Source: Robinsoniella peoriensis (lineage in GTDB: Bacteria > Bacillota > Clostridia > Lachnospirales > Lachnospiraceae). From it: a DNA stretch of 64,000 nucleotides. Positions within the stretch are counted from its first letter, which is position 1. Each line of letters starts with the position of its first letter. The stretch lies in the NCBI RefSeq assembly GCF_042680125.1, contig NZ_JBHTNY010000003.1. The stretch is one strand, 5' to 3'. The position numbers and the translations under genes are program-made. Below are positions 25,356-35,045 of the stretch, piece by piece. The notes under the pieces are model-generated. The model saw nothing but the letters and a program-made list of their open reading frames with translations, ran no database searches and was not told the origin of the DNA.

Positions 25356-27164
25356 TTACTCTGATTCTTTTTCTTCTTCCTGAGCCGCTACTATTTTCAG
25401 TTCTAATTCATCTAACTGCTTCTCATCTACAACCCCCGGTGCTCCTGTCATCAGGCAGGACGCATCCTTCACTTTCGGGAATGCAATCACTTCACGGATG
25501 CTGTCTTCTTTTGTCATCAGCATGATCAGCCTGTCCAGTCCATAAGCCAGTCCTGCGTGGGGTGGAACTCCGTATTTAAATGCATTTAACAGGTATCCGA
25601 AACGCTCCTCTGCCTGTTCTTTTGTGAATCCCAGAACTTCAAACATTTTTGCCTGAACATCATTCTGGAAGATTCGGACACTGCCGCCTCCGAGCTCGGT
25701 ACCGTTAAGTACGATATCGTATGCTTTCGCTCTGACTGCACCAGGATCTGTATCGATCTTATCTAAATCTTCTTCCATCGGCATGGTAAATGGATGATGC
25801 ATAGCTGCAAAACGCTGCTGTTCTTCTGACCACTCCAGAAGCGGAAACTCCGTTACCCAGAGGAACTTATAATCATCCTTAGAGAGAATTCCCATATTTT
25901 TTGCAATCTCAAGGCGAAGATTTCCTAATACATCCCAGACAACCTTATTCTTATCCGCCGCAAACAGCAGTAAATCCCCAGGTTCTCCACCCATTGCTGC
26001 AACGATTGCTTTTAATTCCTCTTCTGACATAAATTTCGCAAAGGAGGACTTAAAAGTGCCATCCGGATTGATCACCAGGTAGGCAAGACCTTTGGCGCCA
26101 TAGCCTTTGGCAAATTCAACAAGTGCATCTATTTTCTTACGAGGCATGCTTCCCTGCCCTTTCGCATTAATGCCGCGTACACTTCCGCCATTATCAAGGG
26201 CTCCTTTAAATACTACAAATCCGCAGTCCTTTACAACTTCTGATATATCTTTTAATTCCATACCAAAACGGATATCCGGTTTATCGGACCCATAACGATC
26301 CATTGCATCCTGCCATGTCATTCTCGGAATCGGAAGTGGCACATCAATACCGATAGCTTCCTTGAAGATCTTAGCTAACAGTCTTTCGTTGACTTCAATT
26401 ACATCATCTATGTCTACAAAAGACATCTCCATATCGATCTGTGTAAATTCCGGCTGTCTGTCCGCCCTTAAATCCTCATCACGGAAACATTTTGCAATCT
26501 GGAAGTAGCGGTCAAAACCGGAACACATCAGCAGCTGCTTAAATAACTGGGGTGACTGTGGAAGAGCATAGAAATTACCGGGATGCACACGGCTTGGAAC
26601 CAGGTAATCACGAGCACCTTCCGGGGTACTATTTATTAAAATCGGAGTTTCAATTTCCAGGAAGCCTTCTTCCGCAAGGAAAGTTCGTACAGAAGTAGCC
26701 ACCTTACTTCTTAGCATCAGGTTTCTCTGAAGATTTGGTCTTCTAAGATCTAAATATCGGTATTTTAAACGAAGTTCATCTTTTGTCTGGATATTTTCCT
26801 CTACCGGGAAAGGCGGTGTATCAGATTCAGAAAGAATACGAAGTTCCGTAGCGCGAAGCTCCCATTCTCCTGTAGCCAGATGTTCATTTACAGCTCCAGA
26901 ACGGTTTTCCAGAATTCCTTTTACTGCAATTACAAATTCACTGCGCAGTTTTCCTGCTTTCTCAAATCCCTCTGTTCCAATATCATTTTCATCAAACACG
27001 ATCTGAAGTATCCCGGAGCGGTCTCTCAGATCCACAAAGATCAGACTTCCAAGATTTCTCCTTTTCTGTACCCATCCCATTGCAATGATCTCGGTACCAA
27101 TGTCGGACTTTGTAACCTCCGCACATCTGTGTGTTCTCTTAAGGCCTTTCATTGATTCTGCCAT
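25356..27164 (-). CDS. aspS: Aspartyl-tRNA synthetase
   Basis: 602 residues, full bacterial length. It charges tRNA-Asp with aspartate in the cytosol. The OB-fold anticodon domain is at 1-110 (GWVQKRRNLGSLIFVDLRD), class II motif 1 lies around ETPILINSTPEGARDYL, motif 2 holds FRDEDLRADRQPEFTQID, the bacterial-type GAD insertion is at about 290-420, and motif 3 is GLAYGLDRLIMLM. The C-terminus is a Glu-rich tail. It follows hisS by 66 bp with no T-box between, so control probably comes from upstream of apt. Confidence 0.97.
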   Translation of the reverse strand: MAESMKGLKRTHRCAEVTKSDIGTEIIAMGWVQKRRNLGSLIFVDLRDRSGILQIVFDENDIGTEGFEKAGKLRSEFVIAVKGILENRSGAVNEHLATGEWELRATELRILSESDTPPFPVEENIQTKDELRLKYRYLDLRRPNLQRNLMLRSKVATSVRTFLAEEGFLEIETPILINSTPEGARDYLVPSRVHPGNFYALPQSPQLFKQLLMCSGFDRYFQIAKCFRDEDLRADRQPEFTQIDMEMSFVDIDDVIEVNERLLAKIFKEAIGIDVPLPIPRMTWQDAMDRYGSDKPDIRFGMELKDISEVVKDCGFVVFKGALDNGGSVRGINAKGQGSMPRKKIDALVEFAKGYGAKGLAYLVINPDGTFKSSFAKFMSEEELKAIVAAMGGEPGDLLLFAADKNKVVWDVLGNLRLEIAKNMGILSKDDYKFLWVTEFPLLEWSEEQQRFAAMHHPFTMPMEEDLDKIDTDPGAVRAKAYDIVLNGTELGGGSVRIFQNDVQAKMFEVLGFTKEQAEERFGYLLNAFKYGVPPHAGLAYGLDRLIMLMTKEDSIREVIAFPKVKDASCLMTGAPGVVDEKQLDELELKIVAAQEEEKESE

Positions 27165-27230
27165 TTCTCTTATCCTCCATCATCAAAGCGGACTTTTAAA
27201 ATCCACTTTGTTACTTTTATTATACACGCT

Positions 27231-28475
27231 CTAAACAAATAATCCCGGAATATCCGTTAATGCCACTTCTGTCTGTTCCCTGGTTTCCATATCTTTTACC
27301 CTTGCCACACCTTTTTCAAGCTCGTCAGAACCGATGACCACCGTTTTCTTTGCTCCGATTTTGTTCGCATATTTCATCTGAGCTTTCACGCTGCGGTCCA
27401 TATAGTCTGTTTCCACGATAATTCCGTGGCTTCTGATTTCATTTACAAGCTTATATGCCTTTGCTTTCGCTTCTTTTCCCAGAATTCCCACATATAATTC
27501 AACCGAATCTTCTGACGGGAGCTGAACACCTTCTTTTTCCAGGAAGTATAAAATTCGTTCGATCCCCATTCCAAATCCTACCGAAGGAATATCCTGCTTC
27601 TCATCGATTTCATGAATCAGTCCGTCATAACGTCCGCCTCCGCAGAGTGTAAAACCTTCCGAATTTACAAATTCAAAAACAGTTTTTGTATAGTAGTCCA
27701 GTCCTCTGACAATTCCCGTATCTATTTCGTAGGGCACGTTCAATTCATCTAATAGTGCCTGTAATTCCTCAAAGTGCTCTCTGCACTCCTCATCCAGATA
27801 TTCAATTGTTCTAGGTGCCTTGTCCACAATCGTTTTACAGGTATCCACTTTACAGTCCAGCACACGAAGGGGATTTTTCAGCATTCTCTCACGACAGGTG
27901 GGACATAGCTGTTCTTCATGTTCTTTTAAGTACGCAAGGAGGGCATCATTATAAGTTTTACGGCAATCCTTGCAGCCGATACTGTTAATATGAAGCTTTG
28001 CATCGGATAATCCTAATTTACGAATCAGGGTAGATACCAGTGTAATCACTTCGACTTCTGCCAATGGACTTTTGGATCCTACAAATTCCACTCCGAACTG
28101 GTGATGCTGTCTGAGTCTGCCGCTTTGAGGTTTTTCATAACGAAATGCCGGTGTCACATAAAATAATTTTGTAGGTGCAGGCTGTGCGTACATGTTGTGC
28201 TCCAGGTAAGCTCTCATAACCGGGGAGGTGCCCTCCGGCTTTAAAGTAATGCTGCGGTCACCTTTATCTAAAAAGGTATACATCTCTTTTTGTACTACGT
28301 CTGTCGTTTCCCCAACTCCACGCTGGAACAACACAGTATGCTCGAACACAGGGGTAATAATTTCAGATATATGATACGTTTTGGCTAAATCTCTTGCTAT
28401 TTTTTCTACCAGGGTACGCTTGTGCATCTCTTCTCCGTACCAATCCTGTACTCCTCTGGGTGCCTGTGTAATCAT
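27231..28475 (-). CDS. hisS: Histidyl-tRNA synthetase
   Basis: 414 residues. Class II enzyme with motif 1 near ITPVFEHTVLFQRGVGETTD, motif 2 LRPEGTSPVMRAY-like (here LKPEGTSP), and the histidine-A loop GLDYYTKTVFEF. The C-terminal anticodon domain contains the KAQMKYANKIGAKKTVVIG block. The CxxC pairs at about 178 and 193 (CKDCRKT, CPTCRER) suggest a zinc-binding insert found in some Clostridial enzymes. The start overlaps the HD gene by 4 bp, indicating coupled translation. No T-box is seen. Confidence 0.96.
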   Translation of the reverse strand: MITQAPRGVQDWYGEEMHKRTLVEKIARDLAKTYHISEIITPVFEHTVLFQRGVGETTDVVQKEMYTFLDKGDRSITLKPEGTSPVMRAYLEHNMYAQPAPTKLFYVTPAFRYEKPQSGRLRQHHQFGVEFVGSKSPLAEVEVITLVSTLIRKLGLSDAKLHINSIGCKDCRKTYNDALLAYLKEHEEQLCPTCRERMLKNPLRVLDCKVDTCKTIVDKAPRTIEYLDEECREHFEELQALLDELNVPYEIDTGIVRGLDYYTKTVFEFVNSEGFTLCGGGRYDGLIHEIDEKQDIPSVGFGMGIERILYFLEKEGVQLPSEDSVELYVGILGKEAKAKAYKLVNEIRSHGIIVETDYMDRSVKAQMKYANKIGAKKTVVIGSDELEKGVARVKDMETREQTEVALTDIPGLFV

Positions 28476-29086
28476 GACAAGTCCTCCTCTATTTCAATCT
28501 CTATATTTTCTTTGTCTAATATTTCTTCTATCCCATCTTGATGTATGACTCTTAAAAATGCAAGGAATATTTTCATATCGAAATTCTTTACTTCCGCAAT
28601 CATCAATTCCACAGCAGCATCCATTTCAAAAGACCTGCGGTATGGACGGTCGGAAGTTAAAGCCGCAAAGACATCGCACACTCTTAAGATCCTTGCTCCT
28701 ATAGGGATCTCTTCCTCTGCCAGATTGGATGGATATCCAGTACCATCATAGTTTTCGTGATGATACAGAATACTGTCCAAAACTTTCATGGAATAACCCT
28801 CTTTATGCAAAATAGCATAACTGAGCGTAGAGTGTGTACGAACATACCGCATCTCTTCAACCGTTAAGGTTTCTTCTTCCCGTCCATAGATATATTTTGC
28901 AAGTTCCATCTTACCTATATCATGGAGAAAACCGGCAATTGCCATCTCATGGCAATCTTCCTCACAAAGGCCCAGTTCTCTGGACACACGGCTGGCGAGA
29001 TTACTGACACACATTCCATGTGCAATTTCCTTTGCAAGATCTATTTGTATGATGTGACATGTTCGTTGTTTACGAGTTTCTGTCAT
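28472..29086 (-). CDS. HD-GYP-like phosphohydrolase
   Basis: 204 residues made of a single HD domain. AIAGFLHDIGKMEL gives the HD pair, and HHENYDGTGYP is the GYP-type motif followed by ARILRVCDVFAALTSDRPYR. These are the hallmarks of HD-GYP phosphodiesterases, which hydrolyse cyclic di-GMP or related cyclic dinucleotides. No receiver or sensor domain is attached, so the activity may be constitutive or partner-controlled. It overlaps hemZ by 4 bp and hisS by 4 bp. Its place in a rel operon hints at a link with nucleotide second messengers. Confidence 0.8.
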   Translation of the reverse strand: MTETRKQRTCHIIQIDLAKEIAHGMCVSNLASRVSRELGLCEEDCHEMAIAGFLHDIGKMELAKYIYGREEETLTVEEMRYVRTHSTLSYAILHKEGYSMKVLDSILYHHENYDGTGYPSNLAEEEIPIGARILRVCDVFAALTSDRPYRRSFEMDAAVELMIAEVKNFDMKIFLAFLRVIHQDGIEEILDKENIEIEIEEDLS

Positions 29087-30555
29087 TCCAATTCCCCTTC
29101 GTATAGTAAGAAGCCTTTTCGCTTCCGTTCTATCATTTCATCAATACGTTCGATATAACCTTTAATATCTTTTACATTTTCTATTCGTTCAATATGTTCC
29201 TCATCCGGCACAAGTTTAGTAGCTGCTCCCGCCCCCAATGCCAGAATACTCTGTTTTTCTTCCATAATCAGAATATTGTAAATACCTGCTTTATCCGGCT
29301 TAGCATAACCCACATTTTCAAAATTTCCCGCCATATTCTTCTGTCGGTACAGGTAATAAGGTGTCAGTCCGCTTTTGCTCACATAATCAGATGTCATGTC
29401 CATAATTTCCTGATTATTCGTAAATGTCATCTCTTTATACTGATCTCTAAACATGTTCAGCCTTGCCGCGCGTTTCACTGCAAGGGAATGGACTGTAATA
29501 CTTTCCGGATCCATCTCCACTACTTCCTGAAGTGTATGCTCCACCTCAGATTTACCTTCACCTGGAAGTCCTACAATCAAATCCATGTTAATATTATCAA
29601 ATCCTGCATCCCGTGCCAGAGCAAATGCTTCTTTGGTCTGCGCCACCGTATGGCGCCTGCCTATAATATCCAGCGTCTTATCATTCATCGTCTGAGGATT
29701 TATCGAAATCCTGGTAACCGGATGTCTGCGTATCGCCTCTAACTTTTCCATTGTAATACTGTCAGGCCTTCCGGCTTCCACCGTGTACTCCTGGATTTTA
29801 CTGATATCAAAACAGGATTCAATCTTATTCATAAGACGCTCTATCTGTTCCGGTTCCAAAGTCGTAGGTGTTCCTCCCCCTATATAAATCGTATTGAGTT
29901 CACGGTTTTTATAGAGCTTTGCAGCAAACTCCATCTCCTTACAAAGTGCGTCAAGATAAGCGTCCACTTTATGCTTCCACACGGACAGCGGGCTGGAACT
30001 AAACGAACAATAGAGACAGATACTGGGGCAAAATGGAATTCCTATATATAGACTATAACCATTTTTATAATTTATATCCTTTAAAATATAGCTTTCCCGG
30101 TTTGCAATCATAACACTCAGTGAGGTTTTTTCATTGCTGCAATAATATGTATTGCGCATATAATCCGCTATCTCAGTATTCTTAAGTCCCTGTTCTAACA
30201 GAGCCATTGGAATCTTCGTAGGGCGAATGCCTGTCAACGTCCCCCAGGGCAGTTCCTGACCCGAACGTTCTCTAAGCATTTCATAAAGCAGGCGTTTCAG
30301 CCTGTTTTTTGTTTCCTTACGATTGGCATAATAATCCAGCTGAATGCTTCGTCCATCCAGCTTTTCCCGATCCGGTCCATAAAATGTTATGGCAATGCCG
30401 GTGTCACTGTAGGATATCATGATATAAAAATCAAAAGACCCTTCCACCAGATCTTCCCCGTAATAGACAGGTACATCCACCCCCGGATAGAATGCTCTCA
30501 CCAGTGAATGGATATCATATTCGAAATCTCTCTTATTCAATTGTACTGCAATCAT
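29083..30555 (-). CDS. hemZ: Coproporphyrinogen III dehydrogenase-like radical SAM protein HemZ
   Basis: 490 residues from the second ATG of ATGATG (30555), six bases after AGGAG; a TTG at 30585 would overlap the upstream gene. The radical-SAM cluster motif PFCPSICLYCSFSS supplies three cysteines for a [4Fe-4S] cluster. GGGTPTTLEPEQI and GLPGEGKSEVEHTLQEV follow, typical of HemN/HemZ. The N-terminal extension (about 1-150) is that of the Clostridial HemZ group, many of which act in organisms with no full haem pathway, so the true substrate is open. Embedded in the rel-hisS operon, as in related genomes. Confidence 0.88.
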   Translation of the reverse strand: MIAVQLNKRDFEYDIHSLVRAFYPGVDVPVYYGEDLVEGSFDFYIMISYSDTGIAITFYGPDREKLDGRSIQLDYYANRKETKNRLKRLLYEMLRERSGQELPWGTLTGIRPTKIPMALLEQGLKNTEIADYMRNTYYCSNEKTSLSVMIANRESYILKDINYKNGYSLYIGIPFCPSICLYCSFSSSPLSVWKHKVDAYLDALCKEMEFAAKLYKNRELNTIYIGGGTPTTLEPEQIERLMNKIESCFDISKIQEYTVEAGRPDSITMEKLEAIRRHPVTRISINPQTMNDKTLDIIGRRHTVAQTKEAFALARDAGFDNINMDLIVGLPGEGKSEVEHTLQEVVEMDPESITVHSLAVKRAARLNMFRDQYKEMTFTNNQEIMDMTSDYVSKSGLTPYYLYRQKNMAGNFENVGYAKPDKAGIYNILIMEEKQSILALGAGAATKLVPDEEHIERIENVKDIKGYIERIDEMIERKRKGFLLYEGELE

Positions 30556-30577
30556 CATTTTCTCCTGTAAAACGATA

Positions 30578-31207
30578 TTAAGCAAAAGGATTATACTTTT
30601 TTTCGTGACCGATGTCTGTCATAGATTCATGCCCTGGGCAGACCTGCGTATCTTCCGGCAAAGTGTTTAAAAGCTCTTTTACCGATCGTGATAATTCCGC
30701 CTGGTTTCCGGTTGGAAAATCAGTTCTGCCTATACTTTCACGAAATAATGTATCCCCGCTGAATAAGGTCTTTTCTTCCGGCAGGTAATAACATGCCCCG
30801 CCTTTTGTATGTCCCGGTGTATGCAATACTTTGATTTTGAAGCCCGCAAGTTCTGCTTCTTCCTGATCCTTAAAATAGCGGTCTGCCTTAATCACAAATG
30901 GCAGTCCAAACATCGAGGATAAGTTTAAATGATTATCCTCAGTGACCGCCTTTTCCTGCTCTAATACACAGACCGGAACCTGGAGCTCTTTCTTCAAATC
31001 CATAGCTGCACCAGTATGGTCAAAATGACCATGGGTTAATAAAATGGCTGCCACTTTAACCTGCAGGCTTTTTATCTTTTGTATAATCGCCTGTGCTCTG
31101 TCTGCCGGATCGATAATAACAGCTTCTTTGTTCTCTTCGTTGATTGCCAGATAACAATTGGTCTGCACCATCCCCAGCACCATCTTCTCGATATGCAGCT
31201 TACTCAT
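30578..31207 (-). CDS. MBL-fold hydrolase (glyoxalase II-like)
   Basis: 209 residues. Metallo-beta-lactamase fold with the zinc motif LTHGHFDHTGA, then HTPGH, and the final zinc ligands near FSGDTLF and PGHE. Members of this group (YqgX/GloB-like) hydrolyse thioesters such as S-lactoylglutathione or bacillithiol conjugates, or persulphides. It starts 13 bp after rel, so it is co-transcribed with it. Confidence 0.9.
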   Translation of the reverse strand: MSKLHIEKMVLGMVQTNCYLAINEENKEAVIIDPADRAQAIIQKIKSLQVKVAAILLTHGHFDHTGAAMDLKKELQVPVCVLEQEKAVTEDNHLNLSSMFGLPFVIKADRYFKDQEEAELAGFKIKVLHTPGHTKGGACYYLPEEKTLFSGDTLFRESIGRTDFPTGNQAELSRSVKELLNTLPEDTQVCPGHESMTDIGHEKKYNPFA

Positions 31208-31219
31208 ACAACCTACTCC

Positions 31220-33520
31220 TTATCCGGTGGTACGTTCAATATCAATCACGCTTTCCACCTGTCTGATTTTTTCAATAAGACTGTTTAGAACTTCCCGTCC
31301 CGGCACGTCAAAGCTCATGGCAATGGTTGCCGTTCCCTGTTTGCTTGTTCTGGAATTTACACTGGTAACATCAATCTTACGTTCGGTAAAAATCCTGGAT
31401 ATATCTACCAGAAGTCCGGTTCTGTTATTACCGTAGATCTTAATCTCTGCAGTATAAAGTCCATTAGATCCGGTTTCCTCCGGCTCCTGCCATTCAGCAT
31501 CAATAAGACGTACCCTGTCTTCTCCACCCAGATTAATAATATTTACACAATCTGTCCTGTGAATTGACACACCTCTTCCTCTAGTAACAAATCCAACGAT
31601 TTCATCTCCCGGTACAGGGCTGCAGCATTTTGAAAAACGTACAGCAACATCATGAATGCCTTTTACGACAATGCCGCTTTTCGTTCTGGCAATGCGGACT
31701 TTTTCTTTTGATTCTGCTGCTTCAATAATATTTTCATCCGTGATCTGCTTCTTATGCTGCTTCTGATACTCCTCCAGAAGTTTGTTCACCACCTGGCCCT
31801 CTTTCAGTCCGCCATGGCCGATGGCCGCCAATACAGATTCCCAGTCCCGGAAACCATATTTACGCATCACACTTTCCATATATGCCGGCTTAGTAATGTC
31901 GCTTTGTACTATTGCTTTCGATTTGCAATACTGTGCAAACATTTCCTTGCCTTTAATAATATTATCTTCTTTCAGTTCATTCTTAAACCATTGGTTAATC
32001 TTGTTCTTTGCCTGAGTACTTTTTACAATCCCCAGCCAGTCACGGCTTGGACCTCTGGAATTTTGTGAAGTCACAATCTCAATACGGTCTCCGTTTTGAA
32101 TCACGTAATCGATATTCACAAGCTTGCCATTTACTCTTGCACCAATCATTTTGTTCCCAACTGCACTGTGGATACTGTAAGCAAAATCAATTGGTGTTGA
32201 ACCATTTGGAAGGTTCTTCACATCTCCCGCAGGTGTGAAGCAGTATACATTCTCGGCAAACAAATCCAAATCACTTTTTAACAGGCTCATGAATTCTTTA
32301 TTGTCAGACATATCACGCTGCCATTCCAGAATCTGACGCAGCCAGCTTAATTTTTCTTCTTCCTGCTCAGCCACTCCTTTTTTACCGTCGGAGCTTTCTT
32401 TGTATTTCCAATGGGCAGCAATACCAAATTCTGCTGTCCGGTGCATTTCAAATGTACGGATCTGAATTTCAAAAGGCTGACCGCTGGGGCCAATCAAGGT
32501 GGTATGCAGGGATTGGTACATGTTGGGCTTAGGCATCGCAATGTAATCCTTAAAACGCCCCGGAATCGGTTTATACATCTCGTGAATTACCCCGAGAGCT
32601 GCATAACAATCCTTCACTGTGTCCACAATTATCCGAACTGCAAACAAATCATAGATCTGTTCAATCGTCTTCTGCTGATTGACCATTTTCTTATAGATAC
32701 TAAAGAAATGTTTCACCCTTCCATCAATCTGCGCCCTAATCCCGGCACTTTCTACATGGAGGCTGACTTCATCGACAATACTCTGCACGAACTGCTCCCG
32801 CTCCGTTTTACGCAGTGAAACTTTTTCCACAAGGTCATAGTACACTTCAGGCTCCAGATATTTTAAAGAAAGATCATCCAGCTCCACTTTAATCTTGGAA
32901 ATACCAAGCCGTTGGGCAATGGGTGCATAAATATCCATGGTTTCCCTTGCTTTTTCCTTCTGCTTTTCCGGCTTCATATACTTCAAAGTCCGCATGTTAT
33001 GCAGTCTGTCCGCCAGTTTAATTAATATAACCCGAATGTCTTTCGCCATTGCCAAAAACATTTTACGCAGGTTCTCCGCCTGAACTTCAACTTTATCTGC
33101 TGAATAGGACAACTGCCCCAGTTTGGTTACGCCATCCACCAGAAGTTCCACCTCTGCACCAAATTCCCTGCGTACCTCATCGGAAGTCAGAACCGTGTCT
33201 TCCACCACATCGTGCAGAAGTCCTGCTACAATGGTTTCTTTATCCAGTTCCAGATCCGCAAGTATGATTGCAACACTTAAAGGATGGATAATATATGGTT
33301 CTCCTGATTTCCTCTTCTGATCCTGATGGGCATCATTCGCAAGATGATACGCCTTTTCGATCATCGAGATATCGGTAGACGGATGATATTTTCTAACACT
33401 GCTGATCAGCTCATCATACAGGATATCCGGGCTCGTAAAATCAGCCATGCCCTTTATAATGGCATCCGCCTTTTTAATCTTATCTAATTTTTCATTTTTA
33501 ATCGTCCCATTCATTGGCAT
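31220..33520 (-). CDS. rel: (p)ppGpp synthetase/hydrolase RelA/SpoT homologue
   Basis: 766 residues, full bifunctional Rel. Residues 40-200: HD hydrolase with HxxQ..KR and VAGLLHDVVEDT. Residues 245-360: synthetase with RIKSIYKK-like region, KDYIAMPKPNMYQSLHTTL and FEIQIRT. TGS domain about 410-470 (FTPAGDVKNLPNGSTPIDFA), helical/zinc-finger region, then ACT domain in the last 75 residues (EIKIYGNNRTGLLVDISRI). The enzyme makes and removes the alarmone that links amino-acid starvation to transcription and purine metabolism. It starts 46 bp after apt. Start chosen at the ATG at 33520, with a weak GGTGA upstream. Confidence 0.97.
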   Translation of the reverse strand: MPMNGTIKNEKLDKIKKADAIIKGMADFTSPDILYDELISSVRKYHPSTDISMIEKAYHLANDAHQDQKRKSGEPYIIHPLSVAIILADLELDKETIVAGLLHDVVEDTVLTSDEVRREFGAEVELLVDGVTKLGQLSYSADKVEVQAENLRKMFLAMAKDIRVILIKLADRLHNMRTLKYMKPEKQKEKARETMDIYAPIAQRLGISKIKVELDDLSLKYLEPEVYYDLVEKVSLRKTEREQFVQSIVDEVSLHVESAGIRAQIDGRVKHFFSIYKKMVNQQKTIEQIYDLFAVRIIVDTVKDCYAALGVIHEMYKPIPGRFKDYIAMPKPNMYQSLHTTLIGPSGQPFEIQIRTFEMHRTAEFGIAAHWKYKESSDGKKGVAEQEEEKLSWLRQILEWQRDMSDNKEFMSLLKSDLDLFAENVYCFTPAGDVKNLPNGSTPIDFAYSIHSAVGNKMIGARVNGKLVNIDYVIQNGDRIEIVTSQNSRGPSRDWLGIVKSTQAKNKINQWFKNELKEDNIIKGKEMFAQYCKSKAIVQSDITKPAYMESVMRKYGFRDWESVLAAIGHGGLKEGQVVNKLLEEYQKQHKKQITDENIIEAAESKEKVRIARTKSGIVVKGIHDVAVRFSKCCSPVPGDEIVGFVTRGRGVSIHRTDCVNIINLGGEDRVRLIDAEWQEPEETGSNGLYTAEIKIYGNNRTGLLVDISRIFTERKIDVTSVNSRTSKQGTATIAMSFDVPGREVLNSLIEKIRQVESVIDIERTTG

Positions 33521-33565
33521 TCATATCACCGTCTTCTAATTGTTATATTCGCTGCTGTTTTGCGT

Positions 33566-34090
33566 CTATATACCCTCATAGCAGAGCACAGACTGAACAT
33601 CATAGCCTTTCAGACGTTCTCTGCCTTTCAGCCCTGCAAGTTCCATTAAAAATACAATCTTGACTACTTCTCCGCCCAGACTTTCAATCAGCTTCACGCT
33701 GGCTTCTATAGTTCCGCCTGTAGCAATTAAATCATCAATAATAACAACCTTCTGTCCAGGCTTAACCGCATCCTTGTGAATTTCAATTTCGGCACTGCCA
33801 TACTCCAGGTCATATTCCTCAGAAATTGTCTCACAGGGCAATTTCCCCTTTTTCCTCACAGGTACAAAGGAAGTATGCAAATTATATGCCAGGGGCATTC
33901 CAAAAATGAATCCTCTGGATTCTGTTCCAACAATTACATCTACCGGTATATCTCCAATTAATTCCTGCATGGAATCAATTGCAAGCTTCAATCCGTCTGC
34001 ATCCTGCAAAATACTGGTAACATCTCTGAAAATAACTCCTGGTTCCGGAAAATCCGGGATACTTCTTACATAATCGTCTAGCTTCTTCAT
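33566..34090 (-). CDS. apt: Adenine phosphoribosyltransferase
   Basis: 174 residues from the ATG at 34090 (MKKLDDYVRSIPDFPEPG), with GGAG six bases upstream; two earlier in-frame ATGs have poorer sites. It salvages adenine with PRPP to form AMP. The PRPP-binding motif is VVIIDDLIATGGT; the flexible loop and RKKGKLPCE region are conserved. Leads the apt-rel pair common to Firmicutes, usually after recJ, which is missing here. Confidence 0.96.
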   Translation of the reverse strand: MKKLDDYVRSIPDFPEPGVIFRDVTSILQDADGLKLAIDSMQELIGDIPVDVIVGTESRGFIFGMPLAYNLHTSFVPVRKKGKLPCETISEEYDLEYGSAEIEIHKDAVKPGQKVVIIDDLIATGGTIEASVKLIESLGGEVVKIVFLMELAGLKGRERLKGYDVQSVLCYEGI

Positions 34091-34205
34091 CCTGTTCTCC
34101 ATTCTAAATTCAATCATTCTTCTTTATTTATCAATTTAACTTATCCATAAGTATATCATTTATCTATCGAATTATCAATTGTAAACTCCTTCAAAATTAG
34201 GCGCA

Positions 34206-34241
34206 AAAAAAGATGCAAAATGGTATATTTGCATCTTTTTT
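34206..34241. terminator. Terminator hairpin upstream of apt
   Basis: Perfect 14-bp stem AAAAAAGATGCAAA/TTTGCATCTTTTTT with an 8-base loop, working on both strands. On the minus strand it would end transcription arriving from the right before apt. Confidence 0.8.
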
Positions 34242-34650
34242 CTGTTATAGTGTCGTATTATGTGGTTTTTTTCTACTTTATGGGCATGAATTCCATTTAT
34301 AAAGGAGACTATTTTGAGGGCAAACTCCACGAGGCCATGCCCCTTCTGTATTTATTAACCAGTCATGCAGTTCCTCATTTGCCAAAACGTATCACCGAAC
34401 CATCAGCTTATAAGATTCCCAAACCGGACTCAGAAGCAGTAACCGTCATATTATAAGTTGCAGTTCCTATCGATTATGCATTACAAATTTCATAGAATAC
34501 GTTCTTCCGTTCCTATCGGACATAACAAATCTATCCCCAGTGTATTGATCAAGTATATGGTACCCCCATACTTTTCAATAATACGTAAAACAAAAAATAG
34601 CCCTCCTTTTCAGAAGACTACTCTTATATAAAAACCCAATATTTCTTTGA
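34242..34650. other. Spacer between apt terminator and tRNA-Leu
   Basis: No convincing gene. A plus-strand frame (about 34280-34456, MNSIYKGDYFEGKL...) lacks a ribosome site, and a minus-strand stretch (about 34484-34585, YHILDQYTGDRFVMSDRNG...) looks like the end of a lost gene. Both are unrecognised and probably relics. Confidence 0.4.
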
Positions 34651-34734
34651 TGCGGAAGATGGGACTTGAACCCACACGATATTGCTACCACAGGCACCTG
34701 AAGCCTGCGCGTCTGCCAATTCCGCCACTTCCGC
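34651..34734 (-). tRNA. tRNA-Leu (anticodon CAG)
   Basis: 84 nt class II tRNA. Acceptor stem GCGGAAG/CTTCCGC, a long variable arm, T loop GTTCAAG, and anticodon loop TTCAGGT closed by CAGGC/GCCTG. CCA is not encoded; the discriminator is A. Confidence 0.95.
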
Positions 34735-34769
34735 GTTCTATGTAGTTACTTGCGCAACTTACATGCTAT

Positions 34770-34798
34770 ATAATACAATATTTGTAACCGCTTGTCAA
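34770..34798 (-). promoter_or_regulatory. Promoter of tRNA-Leu(CAG)
   Basis: On the minus strand TTGACA (34793-34798) and TATTAT (34770-34775) are separated by 17 bp, about 35 bp upstream of the tRNA. Confidence 0.8.
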
Positions 34799-34865
34799 TA
34801 AGAATTTTAAATTTTTTCAAAAATTTATACAAATAAAAATTTTTCAACTTTTTTCGATTTTAGTG

Positions 34866-34894
34866 TTGACATCTGTTCCTACCAATGCTATAAT
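34866..34894 (+). promoter_or_regulatory. Promoter of tRNA-Leu(UAA)
   Basis: Perfect sigma-A consensus: TTGACA (34866-34871), 17-bp spacer, TATAAT (34889-34894), 52 bp before the tRNA. Confidence 0.9.
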
Positions 34895-34946
34895 TCTATC
34901 TGTTCGCAGCTGAGAGAAACACATCACAGCGGATATAACTACATAG

Positions 34947-35030
34947 GCGGGAGTGCTGGAATTGGCAGACAGGCAAGACTAAGGATCTTGTGTATGCATG
35001 TACGTGTGGGTTCAAGTCCCATCTCCCGCA
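34947..35030 (+). tRNA. tRNA-Leu (anticodon UAA)
   Basis: 84 nt class II tRNA. Acceptor stem GCGGGAG/CTCCCGC, anticodon loop CTAAGGA closed by CAAGA/TCTTG, long variable arm, T loop GTTCAAG, discriminator A without encoded CCA. Divergent from the other tRNA-Leu. Confidence 0.95.
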
Positions 35031-35045
35031 TAGTTAATTTTGAGA

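Noticed and set aside
27165..27230. T-box between hisS and aspS
   Set aside because: Only 66 bp with no GGTGGNACCGCG-type sequence.
32411..32818. 135-residue ORF antisense to rel
   Set aside because: Shadow of the rel coding frame.
34220..34456. 78-residue plus-strand ORF upstream of tRNA-Leu
   Set aside because: It begins inside a terminator hairpin, has no ribosome site, and resembles no family.
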